Source: Ostrinia nubilalis (Eukaryota; Arthropoda; Insecta; Lepidoptera; Crambidae). Taken from it: DNA of 64,000 bases. Below the pieces are notes generated by a model. The model had not been told where the DNA came from and searched no databases. It saw nothing but the letters and a program-made list of their open reading frames with translations. The stretch spans positions 3,534,001-3,598,000 of the forward strand of contig NC_087096.1 in the NCBI RefSeq assembly GCF_963855985.1. Reading direction: 5' to 3'. Shown here one piece after another: positions 23,375-33,511 of this stretch (position 1 is the first letter of the stretch; every line of letters begins with the position of its first letter). A program made the translations under genes and the position numbers.

Positions 23375-26300
23375 TTCATTATAAATGCTTAGTACTATCA
23401 GGGGTATAACATTATTTTTGAAATAATATTTGCAAAGGATAATTTATGAGACCCAACGTTAATTTTGACCTTACCAAAAGTTGATTAAAGTGGATAAAAT
23501 TATTTTAACAAGTTAGAATTTTAAATGAGAATTAGATTACGTTCAAAGCTTTCTAGTGCTACTTATTATTCATAGAATATGGTTAAAACTCTGAAGTTTT
23601 TAAAATAATATAAGTTTGATGCCATTTAATGAATCATTGATTAGCCCTTGCTTAGGCTTAGGTACTTAGAACACTTAGTATTATTTAAAACATAATAAAT
23701 ATTTGGAAATATGTAATTTCAACGTACCTATGTATTTACGTAATTAAATTATTGCTGCTAGTTAAGTAAAAAGTTACTTTACCTTTAAAGTTGGGGCTGC
23801 CTGGAAGAATTTGCCGTGAAAATTTGTGTAAGAGCTTTTAAAAAGCAAAATTTAAGGATTATGGGTTGAGCACGTTTTAATAAGCCGGTATACTCGTAAG
23901 TTGAAATGAGCCGTCCACTTCCACTTTCCCAGTTTTAATAACCGCAAATGCAAATGTTATTGTTTCAAAACGCGGATTATCCTGCGCCCAAAAAGCGGCA
24001 ACTTCAGGAAATTCGTGATTATCTACCCGCAAATAATTGCGGAACTGGTGTCCGCACTTCGGAAATTCACTTTGTTACTTCCAAAGTTCCAGCTTTGTTG
24101 GTTACGGTTAGTTGTTGCAACGATGAAGGTAATAATTAGGTTGCTTGTGGTTAGCTTGTTTTAAAATTAAAATACGAGTAGTAGGTAATACTTTTCAACA
24201 TCCTTTACATACTTATGACGTTTGTGATGAAGTGCGAAACTACACATTTGAACAATCTGAGTGAAAATGTGCACATTTTCTTCCACTTCGGAAATTCACT
24301 TTTCAACTTCTAAAATGTTGTTCTACTAATTTTCCTGGCGCTTAGTTTTAGATTTTTACTAGACCAAATAGCTAGTTGTTAATAATGCACTAACAATGTG
24401 AACTATGTTTTTGATCAAAAGCATAACAAACCACTTAACTTTGAGAAATTCAACCCTAACCACTAATCGGGCTCTCAAAACATCCGATCTAATATTGGGT
24501 GCTACGCTAGAGAACGCTAACACACACATTATGTAGTTATTTACATAGTTATGTTGTGTGCTGAGGGTGCAAGATGTTGCTTGCTGAAGCAGTTTATTGT
24601 TTGAGCCCGTATGTACTCAAATGGTTGTTTATATAAGTAATTTGGTAGCATGTAGATTTGTTACTTGTTACATAAGCAACTTACAAGTTATGTGTGTGAT
24701 TGTGTTTTGAATTTCAAGTAGGATAAACTAGTTTTGAGAAACGAGGACGGATAAAGGAACTCTTGTAGTTAACTTGGCAGTCGAGTTTAACTAATATCAA
24801 CATAGTTTTTTACTTATTTTGGCAAGAATAATATGTCATTCCTATCCTTTTTTCCTTATAGAAGGTTAAGTCAATAATAAAAGAGTATTAAGAAGTTGTT
24901 TACCATCAAATAAATGTTGTTTGCAGCTAGCTTTCCAATAACACATTAAAAAAACGCGCATCATATTTGATCGAAAAGTTTTTGTATTTGCCGACTGCCA
25001 GAGGTTATTTATTCAGAGAACTTGAACGTGCCTGGAATTTCATTGGCCCACGAGAAGGGATAAAATTGCTTGTCTATAGGCCTACATTCCAAAAATATAT
25101 CGACATGACCCACCGGGGTCGGGCGAATTCTTCAATGACATACTTTAAGTGATAAAAAATAATTTCGCAGGCTTATTCTGAGCCAAAGTAGATGAAAATC
25201 ATAAATCCATGGATGATAGAAGGCAGACGGCAAACCACTTATTAAAACATCAATGGTAACCTAATTTGCTAATAAATGGTTTTTTTTATATGGATTTCAA
25301 TACGGAGAATAGACGTGTACTATAAATAAGCCACTTATTTAGAAAATAAAAGAATATGCCATCAAATTGTATTGTACCTATTTTCTCTTATCTAGAATTG
25401 GAAGCTGCCGGGGCGTTGATAAAATAAACATGACACTTCTCCCTATCTGCGCCAGATCGGCTCGGAAGTGTCGGATTCCTCCCCTATAATAACCCATCCC
25501 CTTGTAAGTAAAATAATCTACTTTGTCGTCGTGAAGAGTGGAGGAGCTAATATTTATGGTGCCACTTTTTTGGAGGTTGTCATCTTAGAACATAATTCAT
25601 AAAATAACAGAGATGGGATGGCTGGTAGAAATAATTATGATAATTAATTTACAGAATTTTTAATTCTGTGAGATGTTGATTCATTAGTAAATTCACTGTG
25701 TTTAAAATAAGTGTTTTCTTTATTTTAATGTTCTTATAAAATTTATGTGATATACTTACAATGTGTTACATTGCCAGTAACTTGGGAATTTTATTCCAAT
25801 TTAAAGATCTACTCATAATAATATAAAAAATGCGCCAGTATTATCTACTAAAAATTTGTTTTATTGTAGAATCATTTTATTTTTTATTATAGAAATGTTG
25901 TTTACGAACTTTTCGCATGACTGTACCAATATCCGAAAGCAAAATTTAAAACAAACACACGGCAGCACCGCTCTACCTGCAAGCTTGATAAAATAAACAT
26001 GGCGTCGGAAGCGCGGCGCGGATCGCCGATGATTCGATTTGCGATCAACGCGCGCGCCACCAATTTGCATTTACCCGGAAAATATGAAACTGCGCCCTTT
26101 TAGGTTTTTTTCTCGCTGTAATGCGGTGGAATGACGTTTTTCTATTAAGCACAACATCGAGTGTTTGGTTTGGTGCAGAAATAGATTTTAGCTCAGACGC
26201 ATTGTACGTAATAAAAGTTCAATTTCAAAAGGACCTACCTTTTGTTGTTGTACTTTGTAAGGGCTTAACATTTTATAACCACATGTTCTCCAAAATAAAC

Positions 26301-27440
26301 AGGCCTTGCTCTAATTAAATTCAATTTCTTTCAATTTTCATATTTAAAAATCAATCTGTTACGCGGCAAAGAGCGTAGACCCAAGTTTCTTGCGATAGAC
26401 GTATTCAGCAAAAGTCACTCAATGCCTTTATAATTACGTTAATGTACTCTATCAAACGACGCTCTACTCGTCTTTCGCATACATCACAAAGTAAAGCTTC
26501 ATTTTGAGGTAAAATATTTCATGAAAATACATCAGAAATGAATCAAATATGGCACTCAAACATTTCAATCACGATCGGTCCCATTCTGAATAACAATTCA
26601 TATAATTATCCACCATATCGCGGTTACGAGTAAGAGCTGGGTAATACATAATGTATGTAAATAACCTCGCGATGTAATTATGCGAATAGTGAGGAAACTT
26701 TTTCACCCCGCATAAAGCAAGTACTTTCACTTTGAATTTTAATCGCGATGGTAATTAAACCGCTCAAAGGCATGCATCGCAAACTACCACCAGAAATCCT
26801 TTTACGCTAATTAAAAATAAATGACGCAGCATAGCAAAAAGTTACAATTATTTTTAACAATCTCTGGGATAGGGTAAATCATATTTTGGCAATATGGTTG
26901 GACTAGCGCTTGAAATCCTAGAAAGTGGTAAGTTTAGAAAGCTTAATTATTATTTTCATTTGGCTGCAGAAGAGTTTTTGAAATTCCAGAGTTGATTATT
27001 CTAAAACTTTCTTTATTACTTTCTTTACTTGTTAAGTATTGTTAGTTATTAAAGCTGAAACAACGTTTAATTCACTTTGAACATTCATTTACTAAGGTCT
27101 ACTTATGAGTAAATGACTTATGGCAAGAGTTAAAACTTAACTACAGCCACTATATTAAGCTTGTCACCTAAAATTGAAAGAGACAGCCAACTCTGTGGAG
27201 TGGACTGATGTGATTACGCAGCCACTGGCCCATATAAAGTTTGGGTCATAGTACAACTTGAAAGCAGTTTTAATGGAGATGATCCGAATTCTGCTGGCAC
27301 AGTATGAAGATTTACTGAGCGAATATTTAATCCTCTGTTCGCCCTAAGGAAAAAATTAAATCAGTCGCCGATTTACATCAAGAATCATCATCAAAATCGG
27401 ATGAAAACAATACGATTTGAAATTAAATTCGTATTATTAA
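23375..27440. other. Gene-free stretch with a small local duplication
   Basis: No gene is recognised. The word ACTTCGGAAATTCACTTT is present at about 24057 and again at about 24287, with similar bases on both sides, a diverged local duplication. The phrase TTGATAAAATAAACATG occurs at 25416 and 25986. A GC-rich patch lies at 25990-26065. Confidence 0.4.
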
Positions 27441-27936
27441 CTAGCAGCCGCCCGCGACTTCGTACGCGTAGATCCCGTTTTACCCCCTTCATCTATCTAG
27501 CGGTTTAGATTTTTTCATACAAATGTTTTTTCCCGCTAACTCCCGTTCCCGTGGGAATTTTGCAATATCCTGTTGTAACTAAGCTTTAAGTTTACTAAGG
27601 TACCTGCATGCCAAATTTCAAGCGTCTAACTTAAGCGGTTTAGATTTTTCATACAAAAGGATTTTCCCGCTAATTCCCGTTCCCGTGGGAATTCCTAAGT
27701 ATACTATAACCTGCCCAGGAGTATGAAAAATAATTGTACCAAGTTTCGTTAAAATTTGTCGATTAGTTTCTGTTTCTATAAGGAACATACAGACAGACAG
27801 ACAGACAGACAGACAAAAATTTTACTGATTGCATTTTTGGCATCAGTATCGATCACTAATCACCCCCTGATAGTTATTTTGAAAATATATTTCATGTACA
27901 GAATTGACCTCTCTACAGATTTATTATAAGTATAGA
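27441..27936 (-). mobile_element. Helitron-like element, second subfamily
   Basis: In minus orientation the element begins TCTATACTTATAATAAATCT and ends with the CG-rich GTCGCGGGC followed by GGCTGCTAG. A (CAGA)n run lies at 27790-27815. Its body contains two diverged direct copies of a unit with GCGGTTTAGATTTTT and CCCGTTCCCGTGGGAATT. A close relative lies at 43641-44131 on the plus strand, and a truncated one at 61703. No ORF is present. Confidence 0.8.
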
Positions 27937-29835
27937 TAATAAAGTTCCAAGAGTACCTAAGTAGCTCTATAACACTACTACGAGATAATAAAAACAGTCT
28001 TAAGAGCTCCCTTGAGAGCTTACTTAAGATATCGAACTATGCCAATACAATATCTGAAATATTATCTAATGTTTAAGTCCATAAGCAATAAGACAAAGGC
28101 ATCTTTATTATTTATCAAGTATCATAATAATGAACGATATTACTACAAGAGACGTCTTTATTGTTATATCGTTTTCATAAATAACGAGTATGTTACTGAT
28201 ATCTTATCATCTCTATTTTTTATTATAATAGATCGTCTACGTTAAACCAATAAGAAATTAGAAAGAGATACCTATGTACATAAAAACAGTCGTGACTCGT
28301 GTGTTCACTGAAATATATTTTGTCCATCATTTGCTTTGAGCATAAACTTTTCGTTGTTCAAAGTGTGAACTAGATTAAGCTATCGTCGAATCCCTCGTTA
28401 TTCATTGCGATGCAAATTAGAAGTAAATTGGGAGGTCCAATCTACCTCCAATTTCCCTCCGCTGCGGACCTATATGCAAAGTATTCCTACAGGACTCATC
28501 AAACGCGCACGAGTTGGATTTGATTTGGATTATACTGCGGAGTTATAGGGAAGGGTTAAACTAATCTAACTTCTAAACTATAACTCGCTTTTGATTGATA
28601 TAATTTATAGGATGAATAGACGAACATTTATTCCAATTGGTGAATTTATTTGTTCAAATTGGTAATAATAATGAAATAAAATTTAAGTCTTTAATGACTT
28701 TCAACATAGTAGCATTTTCGCTAAATCACTAACCATCTCGTAGGAGCAACACTTACAATATTTAACCAATATAAGTTCCTTAAGCTATTCGTTCACATAA
28801 CGTATAGTCATTAAAGTTAAATGAACAAACACCACATGATTGATTGTTTATCTATTAAGTTATCAAGCTTTCTCGAATAATTTATATCCTTTGTTAGCAT
28901 GCTTGGTCGTCACCCACATAAATTGTATAGCCCGTTCTGTAATTACTATTGTCATCAGAAAATAATCGAAGATCGTAATATTTAATGGAGTTCGGCACGC
29001 AATAACCGGCTACGAGCTACGCGCTACGAGCTACGGCCGCTACGGGCTACGGGTTCGTAGTATGGCAGTTTGAAACGGACTAATGAAGGTATCTTCGATT
29101 TATTTCATCGTCAATATGAAATGAGGTATCATAAATGCTAATATTTAGTTCTAATGTTTTTAAATTGTTACCAAAATCGGAAAGCAGTCATACATAATAT
29201 TTTTGACTGTTGTTTTACACCACAAAATAGATCATAAAAAGTATGTAAAAAAATTGTAGTGTCGTATTCTTACAAAAATATTATCGGAAACCATATTATA
29301 CCAAGTAACATACTATATGTATTTGCCGTAGCTTCTGCTACGGCCCTACGAATTTTCGTAGCCTCGTAGCATTAATGCGTAGACTACGAGGCCGTTTATA
29401 GCGGAATTAATTCTGACGGATATAACGCTCATTTTTGTGGGCGCTTAGTATTTTACGACCAGATACGGCATTAGTGTGTATCCGTTTATTGTTTTTATGC
29501 AAAGAAGAAGCCGTAAAGTGCGATTAAGTAGCTTACTGATGTAACAAACTTGCAAAACCTACATTCTTTTTGGGAGAAGATTACAAATCGGTTTCTATTA
29601 TGAGTTTAGCTTGTGAAACCTATTAGGTACTTGTTATTTTATGAGTCATACCGACTTCTGTTTGAACCGTGATTAAGAAACCAACATTTTGAAACTAAAT
29701 TATTCATGTTCTTTCCCTTTTCCCTATCAACCTAAAGACGTTGGGTTAGACAAAGATTTTACGAGTACCAAAGAATTCCCACAACGAAAAGAGAAAGTGC
29801 TTTTTAAAAACCTATTTACAAATAAAAAATACACT
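27937..29835. other. Gene-free stretch
   Basis: No gene is recognised. It includes a GCTACG-rich repeat cluster listed separately. Confidence 0.4.
29003..29395. repeat. Clustered GCTACG(AG) short repeats at both ends of a 390-bp segment
   Basis: From 29003 to about 29060 the sequence is built from GGCTACGAGCTACG-like words. From 29330 to 29395 the word recurs in both orientations (GTAGCTTCTGCTACGG, CGTAGCCTCGTAGC, GTAGACTACGAGGCC). The AT-rich interior has no such words. This suggests a MITE with subterminal repeats, but no clean terminal repeat or target duplication was found. Confidence 0.4.
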
Positions 29836-29892
29836 TGACGGTTCTGCGCTACCAGGATTTTCCCACGATCTTCACCAGATCGTCAATCCGCC
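29836..29892 (-). mobile_element. Short RTE-related fragment
   Basis: TGACGGTTCTGCGCT, then TTTTCCCACGATCTTCACC and AGATCGTCAATCCGCC, match the intact RTE at about 12974-13040, with a short deletion and about 15% differences. No tail or duplication is seen. It lies about 150 bases from the signal-peptide exon. Confidence 0.6.
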
Positions 29893-30043
29893 AAAATATA
29901 GCATGTAGTATAAAAGGTATCACGTTATATTCTCTCACAAATCATTTTTTTTTCTTTGTTTAGTTAAGTTTGCGTTTGTTGTAAAAATATCTGTTTATTT
30001 CAACAAAGTGCTTACAAATTAGGAAATTATTGAGGTGACTTAC

Positions 30044-30134
30044 CAGCGATGGGTTCCAGCAAGCCTTCGGGGTCGGCTGCCTCGTCGGCGACGGCCGCCG
30101 CCGCCACCGTCAGCACGAGCCAGCACAGCTTCAT
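30044..30134 (-). CDS. First coding exon of a secreted or membrane protein (unidentified host gene)
   Basis: Read on the minus strand from the ATG at 30134, 30 codons plus one base precede a consensus donor (G|GTAAGT, exon end 30044). The product starts MKLCWLVLTVAAAAVA, a textbook signal peptide with a likely cut before DEAADPEG, and continues to LLEPIA. The exon is GC-rich with G/C-ending codons, unlike the AT-rich DNA around it. Immediately upstream of the ATG is TTGTCCACAG|CGC, which fits a splice acceptor in the 5' UTR, so an untranslated exon probably lies at higher coordinates. Later exons would lie below 30044 and none could be identified. The protein family cannot be named from this exon. 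It is not in any recognised transposon. Confidence 0.7.
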
Positions 30135-30145
30135 CGCGCTGTGGA

Positions 30146-30295
30146 CAATGAGGACTGGTCACAATAAGGTCAATGAGGACTGGTCACAATAAGGTCAATG
30201 AGGACTGGTCACAATAAGGTCAATGAGGACTGGTCACAATAAGGTCAATGAGGACTGGTCACAATAAGGTCAATGAGAACTGGTCACAATAAGGT
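30146..30295. repeat. 25-bp minisatellite, six copies
   Basis: Six head-to-tail copies of a 25-base unit (beginning CAATGAGGACTGGTCACAAT and ending AAGGT) fill 150 bases. Five are identical and the sixth differs by one base (GAGAAC for GAGGAC). On the coding strand of the neighbouring exon each unit contains TTATTGTGACCAG, which resembles a 3' splice site, and the array ends about 10 bases from the presumed real acceptor. Copy number is likely to vary between individuals. Confidence 0.97.
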
Positions 30296-30299
30296 CAAG

Positions 30300-33200
30300 C
30301 ACAGATGTGGTAATTCAAACTTATTTGCCCTTTTAACCAAATTTAATCCAGAGTTCGTCCCGGGCTCAGATCATAGTCTATGATCTGAGGTCCCGGGTAT
30401 ACCAACTTTTTTTTAATAATGCCCATTATGATCAAATACTGTCCAGAAGTTGTTGTGTGATGAAAAAACAAACATCCATCGAACAAACAGTCATGACGAC
30501 TTTACTATTTAACATTATTAACAGATTTATTTATATTATAATTGATTAAGTTTATTTTAAGCGTATTTAGAGCTCAATTCACGTGTTACTATACAATAAG
30601 ACTATCTATTTTCGACTATCATTGTCGTGAATGGAAAAGTAAAGTTGAACAAACTCATTTATCAATATTATGAACAATGCTAACCGTAAATAGAATTATC
30701 ACGAGAATATCAAACTAGTGTTTATTTTCACAAAACACATACACGAAATATACCAATGAGTTCCAATATTGAAAACAAATATGGAATATAATTAATTTTG
30801 GGTGCGCCCATTTGGGTGGATGTGAATTCCGAAGAAAGAATGTAGGTAATGAGTGTCGTGAAAGAAAAGTAATCGGTCTGAATCGACATTGCTCGCTAAC
30901 TTTAAGTAAGATGAAGGGAAATAGACGAAAGGAATGTACACTGTAAATAAAATTTAAATAAACAAAGTATAAATACACTAGAAAAATATTTCAACAAGGA
31001 CTTGAAATCACATTAATTTCAAACTACACAATCCAGAATGGATCCCAAAAATAAATTTACACACAGAGATAAAACAAGCAATAAAAATAAATTTTGATTT
31101 AAGAATTTAATATCGTTCACGAAATCGTATTCTCAGTCCCGATTGCATCGACTATCCAAGCTCTATCTCATTATTCCCTTATTCCATAAATAGCTCCCTT
31201 ATTTCCATAGCCATTCTGCTTGAAGTCACACGCACCCGTAGTGTAGGTACAGACAGCACAACAACGAGACACTGTGGTATCTTATGTAGTTTTAATAGAG
31301 GCTATTTTACAACAAAAATGTATGTTATCTGATGTGCTGTCGACTGTACAGACACATCCGACAATTTCAAATCTGCCCAGATAAAAATCCTTCGTCTTGC
31401 GACATAAAAGGTGACCCCGCTTTGAAGATGAAGGAAGCTTGGTGTGACAATGCCGTACTTCCTATTTAAGGATAAGTATAAATGTTACAAACAAGATAAT
31501 CTTTTCCGTCTTTAGAAGAAAAATAGGGATAAAGAAGTACTCGTATTTAATTTATTTTTACAAGAGGTAGAGATCTATCTGCCAACTCTATACTACGATA
31601 TTAATTGTACTTACTAAAGACACATTTTAAACATTGCTGGGGGTCCATTAAATCTAAACTTATTACGAAATTAAGGAAAACTAAAGTCTAAAATACCTAA
31701 TTATTGTCCTAGAATTTCAGTAGAACTACACGTATAATATGTATATTACCGTCTACTATGCATAATATACGAGTACAAAGCTATAAAATCCTGTAGTTTC
31801 TCTCAGCTTGGTGTCCCTACTTGCTCAAGGCGTCACAATAGGGTAGTCCCGTTGTTCAAAACTAGGGTAGCGTTAAAAGAGTTATATCTAGAGCAGCGCT
31901 CGCGTCTGACTGTACAATGTAGCGCGTTAAGAAGCCGCACTTGCGTACATTTGCCATGAATCTGTAAAAACTACTCTTTGGATATTCTCTTTAATGACAA
32001 GGAAGCGTTCTGAATATTGAGGCTGTTTTCGGGCGACAAGGCAGTTGTTTGGTCTTATATCACTTAGGTTTATTATGTAAGCCATTCAATATTTTCATCT
32101 TTCTCAGATCAAAGGTCATCAGATCATCGACGTGAGTTTAATTCCCACACAGTAGGAACATTTGCGTACAACAACATACACATCTGTTTGTATTGGTCTG
32201 GTGGTTTTCAGTGTAATAATTATGTGGGTTTAACAAAGAAAAACAACATTAAAGGCATGTTTTTATACCCTTAATACATACTTTGCTTAGTCTGGGACTA
32301 GATAGGGGTCTGTAAAATATCCCAAGACAATGTACTTTCACTATTTTTATTTATTAATTTTTCTCTGGCTTCAATTGATTTATTTTTAATATATCGACAC
32401 AGGTCTGTCCTAACCATGAATAACATGTAATATAGCCTGAGGTTAACTCAGCATTCGTCAGACGTACACGACACACATAAACTTGAAAGGGATTTAACAA
32501 GCTAGTACCTCGTAAAACAACGATCGCATGGTATTGAATATCAAACATATTGACACACACAGTATTTGAAAGCTTGACTGACGTGTTATTATAATATAAC
32601 AAGGTGACTGTTATAAATGTCAAAGAAACGAAGACGCCCTGAAAGGTGTATTTTAAATCGGCCTTCATTGAATCTTGAAAAATTACGATTTTAAATTGTT
32701 CCTGAATTTGGGAAACGTAACGTTTAACACAATTTTGAAATTATTTTTCATATTATAAGTACAGTATGGTTTCCATATAAACACACTCGTTTTAGTCCAC
32801 CCTGTATTATTCCGAGTACTTGCTAAACTCAAAAACACGTACAGCCGAGATCGTTTCAATCGATTTATTAGGATGGTTCCTCGTGGAATTTAATATCTAT
32901 TGAGGTATATTAAAATTTCGTATGATTTCACGACGAGTGCGAGTAAGTAAGTATTGCGTCGATGGAAGTGAGCATCCAACGACTATTGGCTCGATTTCAT
33001 TAAGTCAAATAGGTATGTATAAGGTTGGGACCTTAATTTACAAAACAGCATGTTTTTTAAATGTTTGCTTTTGTAACGGATATATCAGGAGCTAGTTAAC
33101 TTGAAGCATTTACGAGTATAAAGTGCGAACGTATTCAAGAATCAAGGACCAAGTACAGCCAGCAGTCAAGGTTGCATAAATTAATGGTCATTATTCTTGA

Positions 33201-33310
33201 AATCATTCTTTAAAGATTAAAATTTAGTATAAATAACGTGTTTTTCATCCGTCCGTATGCACCCGTATCCGTTTCGATAAAAAAAAATCAAATTTTGATC
33301 ACCTTTGGTT
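30300..33310. other. Gene-free stretch, probably upstream intron or flank of the 30-kb gene
   Basis: AT-rich with no recognised gene. A short palindrome-like segment at 30357-30400 (CCCGGGCTCAGATCATAG / CTATGATCTGAGGTCCCGGG) forms an inverted repeat of about 20 bases. A possible small MITE is listed at 31247. Confidence 0.4.
31247..31351. repeat. Possible small MITE
   Basis: The ends read GTACAGACAGCACA and TGTGCTGTCGACTGTAC, inverted copies of each other apart from a 3-base insertion. About 105 bases in total, no ORF, and no clear target duplication. Confidence 0.4.
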
Positions 33311-33319
33311 CCACTGAAA

Positions 33320-33511
33320 ATGAGTTTGCTCGTTTATTTTTGCCTATTTATTTTTGCATGTGCATCATTAGTATGCATTATTTACTATCTAACACTTAGA
33401 CATTATTCTGCTGATAGTACAGCATTGTTTCGCCAACAGCGCACCGGCGAGGGCCCTCGTCGCATCATTATGCAGCGAGGCTCCGACCAATACTGGCGAT
33501 GCGGATATTAA
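33320..33511 (+). CDS. Candidate small ORF with N-terminal hydrophobic segment
   Basis: The 63-codon frame starts at an ATG in a favourable context (GAAAATGA). It begins MSLLVYFCLFIFACASLVC followed by IIYYL, a signal-anchor-like stretch, then a basic hydrophilic C-terminus (RQQRTGEGPRR, ending YWRCGY). The second half is GC-rich compared with its surroundings. No homologue is recognised, and no splice sites or promoter were identified. Chance is the main alternative, since AT-rich DNA often encodes hydrophobic runs. Confidence 0.25.
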   Translation: MSLLVYFCLFIFACASLVCIIYYLTLRHYSADSTALFRQQRTGEGPRRIIMQRGSDQYWRCGY

